Assembly (NCBI RefSeq): GCF_008632125.1
Contig: NZ_VWRN01000006.1
Location: 47,545 to 111,544 of the forward strand
DNA length: 64,000 bases
Reading direction: 5' to 3'
From: Cupriavidus cauae
GTDB lineage: Bacteria; Pseudomonadota; Gammaproteobacteria; Burkholderiales; Burkholderiaceae
Shown: positions 8,283-18,331 of the stretch, one piece after another
Layout of the letters: each line of letters opens with the position of its first letter
Numbering within the stretch: position 1 is the stretch's first letter
Notes under the pieces: model-generated
Database searches by the model: none
Told to the model about the DNA's origin: nothing
The model's input: the letters and a program-made list of their open reading frames with translations, nothing else
Program-made: the position numbers and the translations under genes

Positions 8283-8933
8283 ATGAAAGTCCTGCTGATT
8301 CCCGTCACGCCCTTCCAACAGAATTGCTCGCTGCTGATCGACGAGCGCACCGGGCGCGCCGCGGTTTGCGATCCCGGCGGCGATCTGGACCGGATCCAGG
8401 CCGCGCTGAAGGAACAGGACGTGACGCTGGAAAAGATCCTGCTGACGCACGGCCATCTGGATCACTGTGCCGGCGCCGCCGCGCTGTCGCGCGAGTTCGG
8501 CGTGCCGATCGAAGGGCCGCATCGCGACGAGCAGTTCTGGATCGACCAGCTGCCCGAGCAGACCAAGCGCTTCGGCTTTGGCCACGCGGAGGCGTTCGAG
8601 CCCGATCGCTGGCTGGATCAGGGCGATACGGTGCAGTTCGGCGACGAAACGCTCGAGGTCTACCATTGCCCCGGGCATACGCCTGGCCACGTGGTGTTCT
8701 TCTCGCGGCCGCACCGCCTGGCCATCGTCGGCGACGTGCTGTTCGCCGGCTCGATCGGGCGCACCGATTTCCCGCGCGGCAACCATGCCGACCTGATCCG
8801 CTCGATCCGCACGCGGCTGTGGCCGCTGGGCGACGACGTGACCTTCGTGCCGGGGCACGGTCCGGTGTCGACCTTCGGCGACGAGCGGCGCGACAACCCC
8901 TTCGTCGCCGATCATCTGATCAACGTGGCCTGA
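8283..8933 (+). CDS. Glyoxalase II-like metallo-beta-lactamase-fold hydrolase (YcbL-like)
   Basis: 216 residues. The dinuclear metal motif THGHLDH is present, followed by [27 protein letters not shown] and a final PGHGP, the typical series of the YcbL/type II glyoxalase group. It probably hydrolyses a thioester such as S-lactoylglutathione, but it lacks the C-terminal helical domain of true GloB, so the substrate is uncertain. The ATG at 8283 is chosen because homologues begin with [18 protein letters not shown] sequence; the ribosome site is poor. The exonuclease gene follows after 17 nt and is probably co-transcribed. Confidence 0.82.
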   Translation: MKVLLIPVTPFQQNCSLLIDERTGRAAVCDPGGDLDRIQAALKEQDVTLEKILLTHGHLDHCAGAAALSREFGVPIEGPHRDEQFWIDQLPEQTKRFGFGHAEAFEPDRWLDQGDTVQFGDETLEVYHCPGHTPGHVVFFSRPHRLAIVGDVLFAGSIGRTDFPRGNHADLIRSIRTRLWPLGDDVTFVPGHGPVSTFGDERRDNPFVADHLINVA

Positions 8934-8950
8934 CGGCCCACCCTCCGACC

Positions 8951-9736
8951 ATGGCCAAGCGACAGCTGCCCGATACCCGCCCCGAGATCTACGTCAGCAC
9001 GGACGTCGAGACCGACGGTCCGATCCCGGGCCCGCATTCGATGCTGTCGTTCGCCTCGGTGGCGATGCTCGCCGACAAGACCGTGCTCGGCACCTTCTCG
9101 GCCAATCTGGAGACGCTGCCCGGCGCGGTCGGCCATCCGGTGCAGATGAAATGGTGGGAAACCGAGCCCGAGGCCTGGGCCGCCTGCCGGCGGGACCTGC
9201 AGCCGCCCGAGCAGGCGCTGGTGCGCTATGTCGAATGGGTCGAAGCGCTGCCGGGCAAACCCGTGTTCGTGGCCTTCCCCGCCGGCTTCGATTTCACCTG
9301 GATGTTCTGGTACATGATGCGTTTCGCCGGCCGCTCGCCGTTCGGCTGGGCCGCGCTCGACATCAAGACGCTGGGTTTCTCGCTGACCGGCCTGCGCTAC
9401 CGCCGCACCGTCAAGGCCGCGCTGCCGCAGGCATGGATCGATCCGCTGCCGCATACCCATGTCGCGCTGGACGACGCGCTCGAACAGGGGGCGATGTTCT
9501 GCAACATGCTGGCCGCGCTGCGCGAACGCGAAGCCGCCCTCGCGGCGATCGCCCCGGAATCCCCGGAATCCCCGGAATCCCCGGAATCCCCGGAATCCCC
9601 GGAATCCTCGGAATCCCCTGAACCCCCTGAATCCACGGAATCTACGGAATCCACGGAATCTCCTGCAGGCCCTGCATCCCCGGCCGAGCCCACCGGCACC
9701 TCCGCGCCGCCCGACGACCTGGCGCGGCAGGGTTGA
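8951..9736 (+). CDS. DEDDh-type 3'-5' exonuclease with Pro-Glu-Ser repeat tail
   Basis: 261 residues. The RNase T/DnaQ-like fold shows all five acidic/His positions: D18 and E20 (STDVETDG), D114 (AGFDFTW), H170 and D175 (HVALDD). The substrate is unknown; it is a stand-alone nuclease, not a polymerase subunit by context. From residue 202 the protein becomes a run of Pro-Glu-Ser/Thr triplets and an Ala/Pro tail, encoded by a 9-bp tandem repeat. The tail is likely disordered and variable in length between strains. The ATG at 8951 follows the hydrolase stop closely. Confidence 0.8.
   Translation: MAKRQLPDTRPEIYVSTDVETDGPIPGPHSMLSFASVAMLADKTVLGTFSANLETLPGAVGHPVQMKWWETEPEAWAACRRDLQPPEQALVRYVEWVEALPGKPVFVAFPAGFDFTWMFWYMMRFAGRSPFGWAALDIKTLGFSLTGLRYRRTVKAALPQAWIDPLPHTHVALDDALEQGAMFCNMLAALREREAALAAIAPESPESPESPESPESPESSESPEPPESTESTESTESPAGPASPAEPTGTSAPPDDLARQG
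9551..9662 (+). repeat. 9-bp in-frame tandem repeat (Ser-Pro-Glu) in the exonuclease 3' end
   Basis: TCCCCGGAA repeats perfectly about five times and then continues with single-base variants for another six or so units. As 9 bp is three codons, gain or loss of units keeps the reading frame and only changes the length of the tail. Confidence 0.9.
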
Positions 9737-9916
9737 CCCTTAGGTCGCGTCCGCGCCACGCCGCGAGTCCGCCATGTCGCCATCGCCTATAGTAAAAGCG
9801 TGCATGGCCGTTCCGACGCCGCGCCGTGCGCAACTGCGGCGGCCTCGCCATGCATGGCGGTCCGTTGCTATGGTGAAGACCGCCTGACGCGCGTTCCTGT
9901 CGAGGAGGTGTCGATC

Positions 9917-10135
9917 ATGCGTTTCCATCCCGATCTTCACTGGCGGCATCTGGCCGAACGGCTGCACCGGCCACCGCACGCGCACAGTGTCGCCCACTCC
10001 CACCCCGCCGACGATGAGGCCGACATCGCCAAGGCCACGGTCTACGTCAGCACCGTGGCGCTGGTCCTGCTGCTGATCGTCCTGGCGGCCATCGCTTTCG
10101 GTCAGGAGGCCATGCACTGGCTGGGTGTCAAATAA
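9917..10135 (+). CDS. Small single-pass membrane protein, function unknown
   Basis: 72 residues. A very good ribosome site (GAGGAGGT, 9902-9909) fixes the ATG at 9917. The first 40 residues are hydrophilic and His-rich (HWRHLAERLHRPPHAHS), followed by one membrane span (about 45-65, VSTVALVLLLIVLAAIAFG) and a short tail, so the His-rich part is most likely cytoplasmic. A candidate -10, TATAGT, lies at 9788-9793, and a strong terminator follows. It is a one-gene unit. The His cluster could bind metal, but this is speculation. Confidence 0.7.
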   Translation: MRFHPDLHWRHLAERLHRPPHAHSVAHSHPADDEADIAKATVYVSTVALVLLLIVLAAIAFGQEAMHWLGVK

Positions 10136-10171
10136 CGACCCGCCTGAAGCTACCGCGCCTCCAGCACCGGG

Positions 10172-10202
10172 CCGGCCTCCACACGGAGGCCGGTTTCTAT
10201 TT
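10172..10202 (+). terminator. Intrinsic terminator after the small membrane protein
   Basis: Perfect 9-bp stem CCGGCCTCC / GGAGGCCGG (10172-10180 and 10185-10193) with loop ACAC, followed by TTTCTATTT. Confidence 0.9.
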
Positions 10203-10403
10203 GGGGCTCGCTTCGATCGGGGCTCGCTTTGATCCGGGCTCGCTTCGATCCGGGCTCGCTTCGATCCAGGCTCGCTTCGATCCAGGCTCGCTTCGATCCT
10301 GGCTCGCTTTGATCCGGGCTCGGTTCAGTCCGGCCTCGGTTCAGTCTGCGGCACGGTCCGATCCGAAGCTCGATTCGATCAGAGGCTCGGTTCGATCCGG
10401 CGC
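10203..10403. repeat. 16-bp tandem array (about 12 copies) downstream of the ArsC-like gene
   Basis: Units of GGCTCGCTTCGATCCG and close variants fill the whole gap from the terminator to the stop codon of the ArsC-like gene. The central six copies differ by one base; those next to the stop codon are more degenerate, one of them 17-18 bp. The array begins exactly at the stop codon on the minus strand. Units are head to tail without spacers, so this is not a CRISPR. It does not code for a credible protein. Confidence 0.9.
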
Positions 10404-10763
10404 TCAGGAAAGCAGCGCCGCGACATTCTCGGGCGGCCGGCCGATCGCGGCGCGCTGCCCCCGCACCACGATGGGCCGCTGCAGCAGGATCGGATGATCG
10501 GCCACAGCCTGCAGCACCTCGGCGTCGCTCAGGCCCGGATCGGCCAGGTCAAGCTCGGCGTAGATCGCCTCGTTGTCGCGCACCATCTGCCGCACCGGCA
10601 CATCGAGCAGCGCATGCAGCTGCTTGAGCGTGGCCAGCGTCGGCGGCGTCTTCAGGTACTCGACCACCTCGACCGGTTCGCCCAGGCGTTCGGCGGCCTG
10701 CTGCACCAGCGCCAGCGTGTCGCGCGACTTGGAGCAGCGCGGATTGTGGTAAATCTTGATCAT
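10404..10763 (-). CDS. ArsC-like glutaredoxin-fold reductase
   Basis: 119 residues. The N-terminal IYHNPRCSKSR has the catalytic Cys of glutaredoxin-coupled arsenate reductases (C10), and the region VEVVEYLKTPPT plus the later RPIVVRGQRAAIGRP match the ArsC/YffB/Spx family. The Arg cluster suggests a true ArsC type rather than Spx, but no ars operon is nearby, so the arsenate role is unproven. The ATG at 10763 has an AGGGACGG ribosome site. Confidence 0.82.
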   Translation of the reverse strand: MIKIYHNPRCSKSRDTLALVQQAAERLGEPVEVVEYLKTPPTLATLKQLHALLDVPVRQMVRDNEAIYAELDLADPGLSDAEVLQAVADHPILLQRPIVVRGQRAAIGRPPENVAALLS

Positions 10764-10882
10764 CGGTCCGTCCCTCGAAACGCAAACGTTGTCATCTGCA
10801 AACACGACGGACTATACAAGCTACAAGCAGCGCGGGCGAACCGGTACGCCGCGCGCCCTCCTTCGATACCACGCCAGACGCC

Positions 10883-11467
10883 ATGACCACGAACCAGGCC
10901 ACCGTTGCCGCGCCGACCGTGCGCGATGCCACCGACGACGACCTCCCCACGATCCACGCCATCTACACCCACCACGTTGTCCACGGCCGCGCCTCGTTCG
11001 AGGAAATACCTCCCACGCTCGACGAAATGCGCGAGCGCCGCGCCGCCGTGCTGGACAAGGGCCTGCCCTATCTGGTGGCCGAGCTGCAGATCGACGGCCG
11101 CCCGGTGGTGGCGGGCTACGCCTACGCGTCGTCCTATCGCACGCGCAGCGCCTACCGCCATACCATCGAGGATTCGATCTACCTGGACGAGCGCCATCGC
11201 GGCCGCGGCATCGGCGCCGTCCTGCTGGCCGCGCTGCTCGCCCGCTGCGAACACGGCCCGTGGCGCCAGATGGTCGCCGTGATCGCCTGCCCCGCCGGCG
11301 GCGAAGGCAACGGCTCGATCGCGCTGCACGAACGCATGGGCTTCCGCATGGCCGGCCGGCTGGAGGCGGTCGGCTTCAAGCACGGCCAGTGGATCGATAC
11401 GGCGCTGATGCAGCGGCCGTTGGGGGCGGGTGCGACGGCGTTGCCGGGGGACGCTCCGGCCGGTTGA
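10883..11467 (+). CDS. GNAT-family N-acetyltransferase, phosphinothricin/methionine-derivative type
   Basis: 194 residues. It fits the PAT/MddA group: RDATDDDLPTIHAIYTHHV at the start, RASFEE, YAYASSYRTRSAYRHTIEDSIYL, the acetyl-CoA loop RGRGIG, and a C-terminal LHERMGFRMAGRLEAVGFKHGQW. Enzymes of this group acetylate phosphinothricin or methionine sulfoximine/sulfone. It is divergent from the ArsC-like gene with 119 nt between. The start at 10883 agrees with family length. Confidence 0.87.
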   Translation: MTTNQATVAAPTVRDATDDDLPTIHAIYTHHVVHGRASFEEIPPTLDEMRERRAAVLDKGLPYLVAELQIDGRPVVAGYAYASSYRTRSAYRHTIEDSIYLDERHRGRGIGAVLLAALLARCEHGPWRQMVAVIACPAGGEGNGSIALHERMGFRMAGRLEAVGFKHGQWIDTALMQRPLGAGATALPGDAPAG

Positions 11468-11490
11468 GCCGTGGCTGCGCCCGAATGCAA

Positions 11491-11512
11491 ACGGCCCGCG
11501 TCAGCGGGCCGT
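11491..11512. terminator. Hairpin between convergent genes, possible bidirectional terminator
   Basis: Perfect 9-bp stem ACGGCCCGC / GCGGGCCGT with a 4-nt loop. T-runs on either side are weak (TTCGT rightward, TTGCATT leftward), so it may act as a weak terminator for the acetyltransferase and the M20 peptidase gene. Confidence 0.55.
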
Positions 11513-11575
11513 TCGTCCATCCACAGGGCGGTGCCGGCCCCGGGTCAAATCACCACATCAGATCGCGACAGCAGA

Positions 11576-12844
11576 TCACGACATCAAATCCGACAACGCC
11601 AGCGCCACCACCTTGGTGGCCCGGTTCAGGTCGTTCAGCCGCAGGTTTTCGTCCGAGTTGTGGCCGCGGGCTTCCATCAGCGTGCGGGGGCCGGCGCCGT
11701 ACAGCACGGTCGGGATGCCGCGGCTGGTGTAGTGGCGGGCGTCGGTGTACAGCGGCACGCCGTGCACCGGGATGTCGACGCCGAACACTTCCTCGGCGCG
11801 GCTCTTCAGGGCGCCGATCAGCTTCTCCACGCCGGGCAGCTCGGACAGCGGCTCGGCCAGGATGATGCGCTCGACCTTGACCTCGATGCCGGGGCGGTCC
11901 TTGGCGGCCTTCTCGACCACCGCACGGATCTCGCCTTCCGCGTCGAAGCCGATCTCTTCCGGGATCATCCGGCGGTCGATGCGGAAGGTCACCAGGTCGG
12001 GCACCACGTTGGTGTTGATGCCGCCCTTGATCAGGCCGACATTCAGCGTCGCGGTGTCGATGCCCGGCACCTTGGACTTGCGCGTGGCCAGCTCGGCGCG
12101 CAGGCCGTAGACGGCCTGCAGGATGTGCGTCGCGGCTTCGATCGCGTCGACGCCGGTATGCGGCATCGCGGCATGCCCCTGCTTGCCCTTGACGGTGACC
12201 TCGACGTGCAGGCAGCCGTTATGCGCGGACGTGATGCCGTACGAGAAGCCGGCCGAGATCGCGTAATCCGGCTTGGTCAGGCCCTGGTCCAGCAGGAACT
12301 TCGGGCCGATGTCGCCGCCCGTTTCCTCGTCATAGGTGAACTGCAGCTCGACCGTGCCGTTGAGCTTGGCGCCCTGCTTTTCCGCTTCCATCAGCGCCAG
12401 CACCGCGTACGTGTAGGTGGCGAAATCCGACTTCGACACCGCCACGCCGCGGCCGTACATCACCGGGCCGTGCTCGCTGTCGGCGATCTCGCCGCCGTAC
12501 GGATCCTTGGTCCAGCCCAGTCCCGGCGGCACCACGTCGCCGTGCGCGTTCATCGCGATGGTCGGGCCGCCGTTGCCGAAGGTCTTGCGCACGATCAGGT
12601 TGGTGGCGCTGATCATGCCGGCCGCCTTGACCAGCTCGTCGGGCACCTTGTGCGCCTCGACCTGGAAGCCCAGGCCTTCGAGCAGTTGCCGTGCGCGCGC
12701 GCCGTGGGCGTCGCAGTCGCCGGGGGGATTGTCCGACGGCACCTTGACCAGCTCGGCGAGGAAGGCCTCCTGCGCGGGACGGTTCGCGTCGATGAAGTGG
12801 GTCAGCGTGGTTTGCGTGGGGTTCATGTTGTCTCGTGCGGTCAT
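11576..12844 (-). CDS. M20-family metallopeptidase (ArgE/DapE/CPG2-like)
   Basis: 422 residues. It has the zinc-site series of M20 enzymes: MNAHGDVVPPG (His/Asp), GRGVAVSKSDFA, FTYDEETGG (catalytic Glu plus metal Glu), and a late ARGHNSDENLRL (metal His). The dimerisation domain lies between. The family removes N-acyl or peptide groups from amino acids; the exact substrate cannot be read. The ATG at 12844 has GAAGAG upstream; an alternative ATG is 18 nt later (12826). It lies 90 nt downstream of the carbamoylase-like gene on the same strand, probably in one operon. Confidence 0.85.
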   Translation of the reverse strand: MTARDNMNPTQTTLTHFIDANRPAQEAFLAELVKVPSDNPPGDCDAHGARARQLLEGLGFQVEAHKVPDELVKAAGMISATNLIVRKTFGNGGPTIAMNAHGDVVPPGLGWTKDPYGGEIADSEHGPVMYGRGVAVSKSDFATYTYAVLALMEAEKQGAKLNGTVELQFTYDEETGGDIGPKFLLDQGLTKPDYAISAGFSYGITSAHNGCLHVEVTVKGKQGHAAMPHTGVDAIEAATHILQAVYGLRAELATRKSKVPGIDTATLNVGLIKGGINTNVVPDLVTFRIDRRMIPEEIGFDAEGEIRAVVEKAAKDRPGIEVKVERIILAEPLSELPGVEKLIGALKSRAEEVFGVDIPVHGVPLYTDARHYTSRGIPTVLYGAGPRTLMEARGHNSDENLRLNDLNRATKVVALALSDLMS

Positions 12845-12933
12845 GGCTCTTCGCTGGTTGGCTGAGGGCGCGCTGGGCGCGGGAGTTTGTTCGGAATGAA
12901 GGCGGCCGGCATGTGGTCGGCGGGCCGCCCGGA

Positions 12934-14199
12934 TCAAGGACGGGCGCTGAAGTGTTCGACGAAATCGCTGAACACGCGCGCGGCCAGCGCGGCGTCCTCG
13001 ACCGTCATGGTCTCGGTCGGATGGTGGCTGATGCCGCCGTTGCCGCAGCGCACGAACAGCATCGCCACGTCGGCGATCGCGGCGATCGCCATCGCGTCGT
13101 GGCCGGCGCCGGACGGCAGCAGGCGCACCGGCGCGCCCTGGCGCTCGATCGCCGCCGCCCATTGCTGCTGCAGCCACGGCGCGCACGGCACGCTGGCGGC
13201 CTCGTGGGTCTTGCGGACCTGCGCGCGGACCTTGCGGCGCGCGCAGACGCGTTCGATCTCGGCCAGCACGTCGGCGACGGCGGCCTGCCGCACCGCGTCC
13301 TCGCCGGCACGGATATCGATCGAGAACACGGCGCGGCCCGGCACGACGTTGGCGGCGCCGTTGGGCACATTGAACTGGCCGACGGTGCCGACCAGGCCCG
13401 GCGTGCCGCTGCAGCGGCGCTCGATGAACAGCCCGATCTCGGCACCGGCCATGGCGGCGTCGCGGCGCATGTCCATCGGCACCGTGCCGGCATGGCCGGC
13501 CAGGCCGTCGAGCTCGACGATGAAGCGGGTCGCGCCGGAAATCGCGGTCACCACGCCGACCGGCAGGTTCTCGTTCAGCAGCACCGGGCCCTGTTCGATA
13601 TGGACTTCGACGAAGGCCAGCACCTTGTCGCGCGCGTGCGCCGCCGCGGGCAGGCCAGCCGGGTCGAAGCCGGCCGCGCGCATCACCTCGCGCATGGTCT
13701 TGCCGCTGTCGTCGACGTTGTCGAGCACGTTGTTGTCGAAGGTGCCGGCGATCGCGCGGCTGCCCAGCAGCGTCGCCTTGAAGCGCACGCCCTCTTCCTC
13801 CGCAAAGCCCACCACCTCGATCGCGAACGGAAAGCGCTTGCCCTGGCGGTGCCATTCGGCGACGCAGGCGATCGGCAGGATCACGCCCAGATTGCCGTCG
13901 TAGCGGCCGGCATCGCGCACGGTGTCGAAATGCGACCCCGTCAGCAGCGCCGGCGCGCCCGGCTCGGTGCCTTCATAGCGGCCGATCACGTTGCCGGCGG
14001 CATCGCGGCGCACCGTCATGCCGGCCGCTTCCATCCACGCCGCCAGCTGCGCGGCGGCGCCGTGGTGCGCGTCGGTCAGATAGGTACGAGTCAGCATGCC
14101 CGGCTGCTCGGTGTGGACGGCAAGGGCGTCGGCCCAGGCCATGATGCGCGCGCCAACTTCGGTGCCGGACACCGAGGAGGGCGTTGTGGATGCTGCCAT
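12934..14199 (-). CDS. Zn-dependent amidase of the allantoate amidohydrolase / N-carbamoyl-L-amino acid hydrolase family
   Basis: 421 residues. Characteristic motifs are TGSHFDTVRDAGRYDGNLG, the acidic pair FAEEEGVRF, FVEVHIEQGPVL, the substrate stretch GLAGHAGTVPMDMRRDA, and SGAGHDAMAI near the end. The family opens ureido or carbamoyl compounds (allantoate, ureidoglycolate, N-carbamoyl amino acids, beta-ureidopropionate); which one is not clear because no allantoinase or hydantoinase gene is in the window. The ATG at 14199 has a GGAG site. With the M20 peptidase it forms a leftward operon divergent from the symporter gene. Confidence 0.85.
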   Translation of the reverse strand: MAASTTPSSVSGTEVGARIMAWADALAVHTEQPGMLTRTYLTDAHHGAAAQLAAWMEAAGMTVRRDAAGNVIGRYEGTEPGAPALLTGSHFDTVRDAGRYDGNLGVILPIACVAEWHRQGKRFPFAIEVVGFAEEEGVRFKATLLGSRAIAGTFDNNVLDNVDDSGKTMREVMRAAGFDPAGLPAAAHARDKVLAFVEVHIEQGPVLLNENLPVGVVTAISGATRFIVELDGLAGHAGTVPMDMRRDAAMAGAEIGLFIERRCSGTPGLVGTVGQFNVPNGAANVVPGRAVFSIDIRAGEDAVRQAAVADVLAEIERVCARRKVRAQVRKTHEAASVPCAPWLQQQWAAAIERQGAPVRLLPSGAGHDAMAIAAIADVAMLFVRCGNGGISHHPTETMTVEDAALAARVFSDFVEHFSARP

Positions 14200-14664
14200 G
14201 CGTGTCTCCTGCTGAACGGATCGTGCCGGCTGTACGCCGGCACCCGGGCCCCCGAACGGGGATGCGATGACTGTAGCGCGCTCGCTTGCGGCCTGGCGAG
14301 CCTGTTGGGCTGCCCGCCTGGCGCGGTGGCTGTTGTGCTTGTGGTGCGCTGTTCCCCGGCGCCGGGACGCGCACGGGGCCATCGATGCAGACCATGTTAG
14401 CACAGTGAATTCAAAAATTGCATACAAAAAAGATATGCACTATATTCCGGTCCAGGTTCCGACAAAGCGCTGCGGACAATCCGGTCCAGACAGTCGTCGG
14501 CGTGAATTCCGCCCCAACAGGGGGGCCTTCCACGCGAGCCACGTCCATTGCACCGGGTGTGCCGAACCCGAGACACCGTTGCCCACAGCGGCGCCGGTGG
14601 CAGTCCTGAATCGAACAGGGTGAGCCGTCACACCGACACGGACCCGCCCGTCTGGAGACAAGTC
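14200..14664. promoter_or_regulatory. Divergent control region amidohydrolase operon / symporter
   Basis: This 465-nt region separates the two operons. The segment 14400-14450 is strongly A/T-rich against its surroundings and is the most probable promoter/operator core (see the separate site). The rest is GC-rich with no gene-like open frame in either direction. Confidence 0.55.
14418..14439. promoter_or_regulatory. Possible GntR/FCD-type operator
   Basis: TTGCATACAA (14418-14427) is one base off the palindrome TTGTATACAA, a type of site seen for FCD-class GntR repressors, and the half-sites TGCATA (14419-14424) and TATGCA (14434-14439) form an inverted repeat 9 nt apart. It sits between the divergent operons, and a GntR/FCD gene is the last gene of the rightward one. 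The assignment of site to protein is inference. Confidence 0.45.
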
Positions 14665-16116
<1,452 letters not shown>

Positions 16117-16158
16117 AATTCGGCATTTCCCCCAAGCGCGCCGCCCGCGCTGCGCCCC

Positions 16159-16848
16159 ATGCCCGAGCATATCGACCCTGCCATGACCGCCGAGGCGATC
16201 GCCGACGACATCGTCGCGGCGATCGTTTCGCACCGCCTGCCGCCCGGCACCAAGCTGCGCGAGGAGGCCCTGGCGGCGGTCTACCGGGTCAGCCGTACCA
16301 AGGTGCGCGCGGCGCTGCTGATGCTGTCCAAGGACAAGGTGATCCAGATCGTGCCCGACAAGGGCGCATTCGTCGCCAAGCCCAGCGCCGAGGAGGCCCG
16401 CGAGGTCTTCGCCGTGCGGCGCATCCTCGAGGCCGCGCTGGCCCGCGAGTTCGTCGCGCGCGCCACGGCCGCCGACTACAAACGGATCGACAAGCATCTG
16501 GCCGCCGAAAGAAAGGCGCTGGCCGGCAACGACGCGCAGACCCGCACCCGGCTGCTCAGCGACTTCCATATCCTGCTGGCCGAGGTCGTCGGCAACAAGG
16601 TGCTCACCGAGATGCTGCACGAGCTGTCGATGCGCAGCGCGGTGATCACCATGCTGTACCAGTCGCGGCGGGACGCGGCGTGCTCGTCCGACGAGCATCG
16701 CGAATTCATCGAAGCGGCGCGCGCGGGCGACGCCGACCGCGCGGTCGAACTGATGGTCGGCCACCTGAGCCATGTCGAGGGCGCGCTGCACTTCGACGAG
16801 GTGCCCGCACCGGCGGGCAAGGACCTGGTGGCGGCGCTGCTGGCGTGA
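16159..16848 (+). CDS. GntR-family regulator with FCD ligand domain
   Basis: 229 residues. The winged helix (about 9-75; LPPGTKLREEALAAVYRVSRTKVRAALLML, PDKGAFVAKP) is followed by an FCD domain whose metal/ligand residues are visible in LLSDFHILL, SSDEHREFIEA and HLSHVEGAL. Such regulators usually respond to carboxylic acids. It starts 42 nt after the symporter stop and is probably co-transcribed; it likely controls the divergent operons through the A/T-rich site upstream of the symporter. An alternative start is the Met at residue 9. Confidence 0.85.
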   Translation: MPEHIDPAMTAEAIADDIVAAIVSHRLPPGTKLREEALAAVYRVSRTKVRAALLMLSKDKVIQIVPDKGAFVAKPSAEEAREVFAVRRILEAALAREFVARATAADYKRIDKHLAAERKALAGNDAQTRTRLLSDFHILLAEVVGNKVLTEMLHELSMRSAVITMLYQSRRDAACSSDEHREFIEAARAGDADRAVELMVGHLSHVEGALHFDEVPAPAGKDLVAALLA

Positions 16849-16872
16849 GTTCCGCTGCGGCGGCGCGCGCCG

Positions 16873-17238
16873 TCAACGCCAGCGCCGGCGCGACCACCAC
16901 CACAGCGCATACACCGCGACATTGATCCCTACCACCAGCGCGCCCAGCCACAGCTGGGTCTCGCGCGTCAGCGCCTGCGGGTACAGCAGCGGCAGCAGGT
17001 ACTGCTCGACGAAGCCGCCGGCATAGCCCTGTTCGCCCGCCGCATGCCGAAGGCGGTTCTCCAGCGGCGTCAGCGGGCAGATCCAGCCGGTCCATTCGAC
17101 GGTGGCGCCCCACAGAGCGGCCGGCAGATGCAGCCATGCGACGCGTGGCCAGCGCCACAGCAGCACGCCGCCCGCAACCACGAAGGCGACGAACAGCAGG
17201 TGCAGCAGCACCACGGCGTCGGCCAGCCAGGCAGCCAT
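16873..17238 (-). CDS. DUF2784 membrane protein
   Basis: 121 residues with three or four membrane segments. The sequence MAAWLADAVVLLHLLFVAFVV, a central ATVEWTGWICPLTPLEN, and FVEQYLLPLLYP match the DUF2784 family, whose role is unknown. The ATG at 17238 has a GAGGAGGG site. It lies 34 nt after the LysR gene on the same strand and is likely read through from it. Confidence 0.8.
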   Translation of the reverse strand: MAAWLADAVVLLHLLFVAFVVAGGVLLWRWPRVAWLHLPAALWGATVEWTGWICPLTPLENRLRHAAGEQGYAGGFVEQYLLPLLYPQALTRETQLWLGALVVGINVAVYALWWWSRRRWR

Positions 17239-17272
17239 CGGCCCTCCTCTGCAAAACGAGCGCTGCGGGTCC

Positions 17273-18193
17273 TTACGCGCCGCCGGCGCGCGCGGTCCAG
17301 TAGCCCGGGCGGTTGAATTCGGTCTTCAGGTGTTCGATGAAGAAGCGGATCTTCGCCGGGACGGGCCGCTGCTGCGGGTACACCGCCAGGATGTCGTAAT
17401 CTGGCAAGGCGTATTCGTCCAGCACCGTGATCAGTTCCCCGCTCTCGAGCTGCGGCAGGATCTCCCACGTCGAGCGCCAGCCCAGCCCCAGCCCCTCGCA
17501 GGTCCAGCGGTGCAGCAGCTCGCCGTCGTTGCAGTCGAGATTGCCGGTCACGCGCACGCTGACGGCCTTGCCGTGCTGCCGGAAATACCAGCCGCGCTGC
17601 TGTCCGCCCTGCAGGTTGAACGCCAGGCAGTTGTGCTGCGCCAGGTCGTCCAGCGTGCGGGGCACGCCGTGCCGCGCGAAGTAGGCCGGCGTGCCGCACA
17701 CCACGCGCTTGTTGGTCGCCAGCTTGATCGCGACGAAATTCGGGTCGATCGCGCCGCCGATGCGGATGCCGACATCGTAGCCCTCGCGCACCAGGTCGAC
17801 CACGCGGTCGGTCAGGTTGAACGAGATCTGCACTTCGGGATTGTTGGCGAGGAATGCCGGCGCGTGCGGCGCCACATGCTTGCGGCCGAACGCCGCCGGC
17901 GCGGAAACGATCAGATGCCCGGTCGCCTTGTGGCGCCCTTCGGCGATCAGCATCTCGGCGCGGTCCAGGTCCGCCAGCGCCTTCTTGCACTGCTCCATGA
18001 AGGCCGCGCCCTGCTCGGTCACCACGATGCGCCGCGTGGAGCGGTGCAGCAATTTGACGCCGATGCGCGCCTCCAGCGCATTGATGCGCCGGCCGATCAT
18101 CACCGGCGTCACGCCCTGGGTCAGCGCGGCGGCGGCCATGCTGCCCTGCTCCACCACCGAGATGAAGGCCTCGATCTGTTTGAGTTTGTCCAA
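17273..18193 (-). CDS. LysR-family regulator of the glyoxylate carboligase operon
   Basis: 306 residues. N-terminal helix-turn-helix (LKQIEAFISVVEQGSMAAAA..., 4-60), then the periplasmic-binding-like effector domain. The start is a TTG at 18191-18193: it has a strong GGAGGAG ribosome site six nt upstream and gives the normal family N-terminus MDKLKQIEAF, whereas upstream in-frame starts would add an unusual Arg-rich leader. It is divergent from gcl with 245 nt between and a 23-bp LysR-type palindrome there, so control of the glyoxylate operon is likely. The inducer is not known. Confidence 0.85.
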   Translation of the reverse strand: MDKLKQIEAFISVVEQGSMAAAALTQGVTPVMIGRRINALEARIGVKLLHRSTRRIVVTEQGAAFMEQCKKALADLDRAEMLIAEGRHKATGHLIVSAPAAFGRKHVAPHAPAFLANNPEVQISFNLTDRVVDLVREGYDVGIRIGGAIDPNFVAIKLATNKRVVCGTPAYFARHGVPRTLDDLAQHNCLAFNLQGGQQRGWYFRQHGKAVSVRVTGNLDCNDGELLHRWTCEGLGLGWRSTWEILPQLESGELITVLDEYALPDYDILAVYPQQRPVPAKIRFFIEHLKTEFNRPGYWTARAGGA

Positions 18194-18331
18194 TGTTTGT
18201 CTCCTCCCGCGCACGATTGTGCGCCGCGCCGCCATGCCGCGGCATCCGCCGCACGCTATGCCGGCAATGCGCCGCGGCGCATGACGCCGGTGAAGGCAGA
18301 CGGTGCGCCGGCGCACGCGCCATACGACATC

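Noticed and set aside
10203..10403. Possible CRISPR array
   Set aside because: The 16-bp units are head to tail without spacers, and no cas genes are present; it is a simple tandem repeat.
11576..13855. Apparent 759-codon fusion of the M20 peptidase with upstream sequence
   Set aside because: The upstream 337 codons are an out-of-frame reading of the carbamoylase-like gene. A ribosome site and family N-terminus place the start at 12844.
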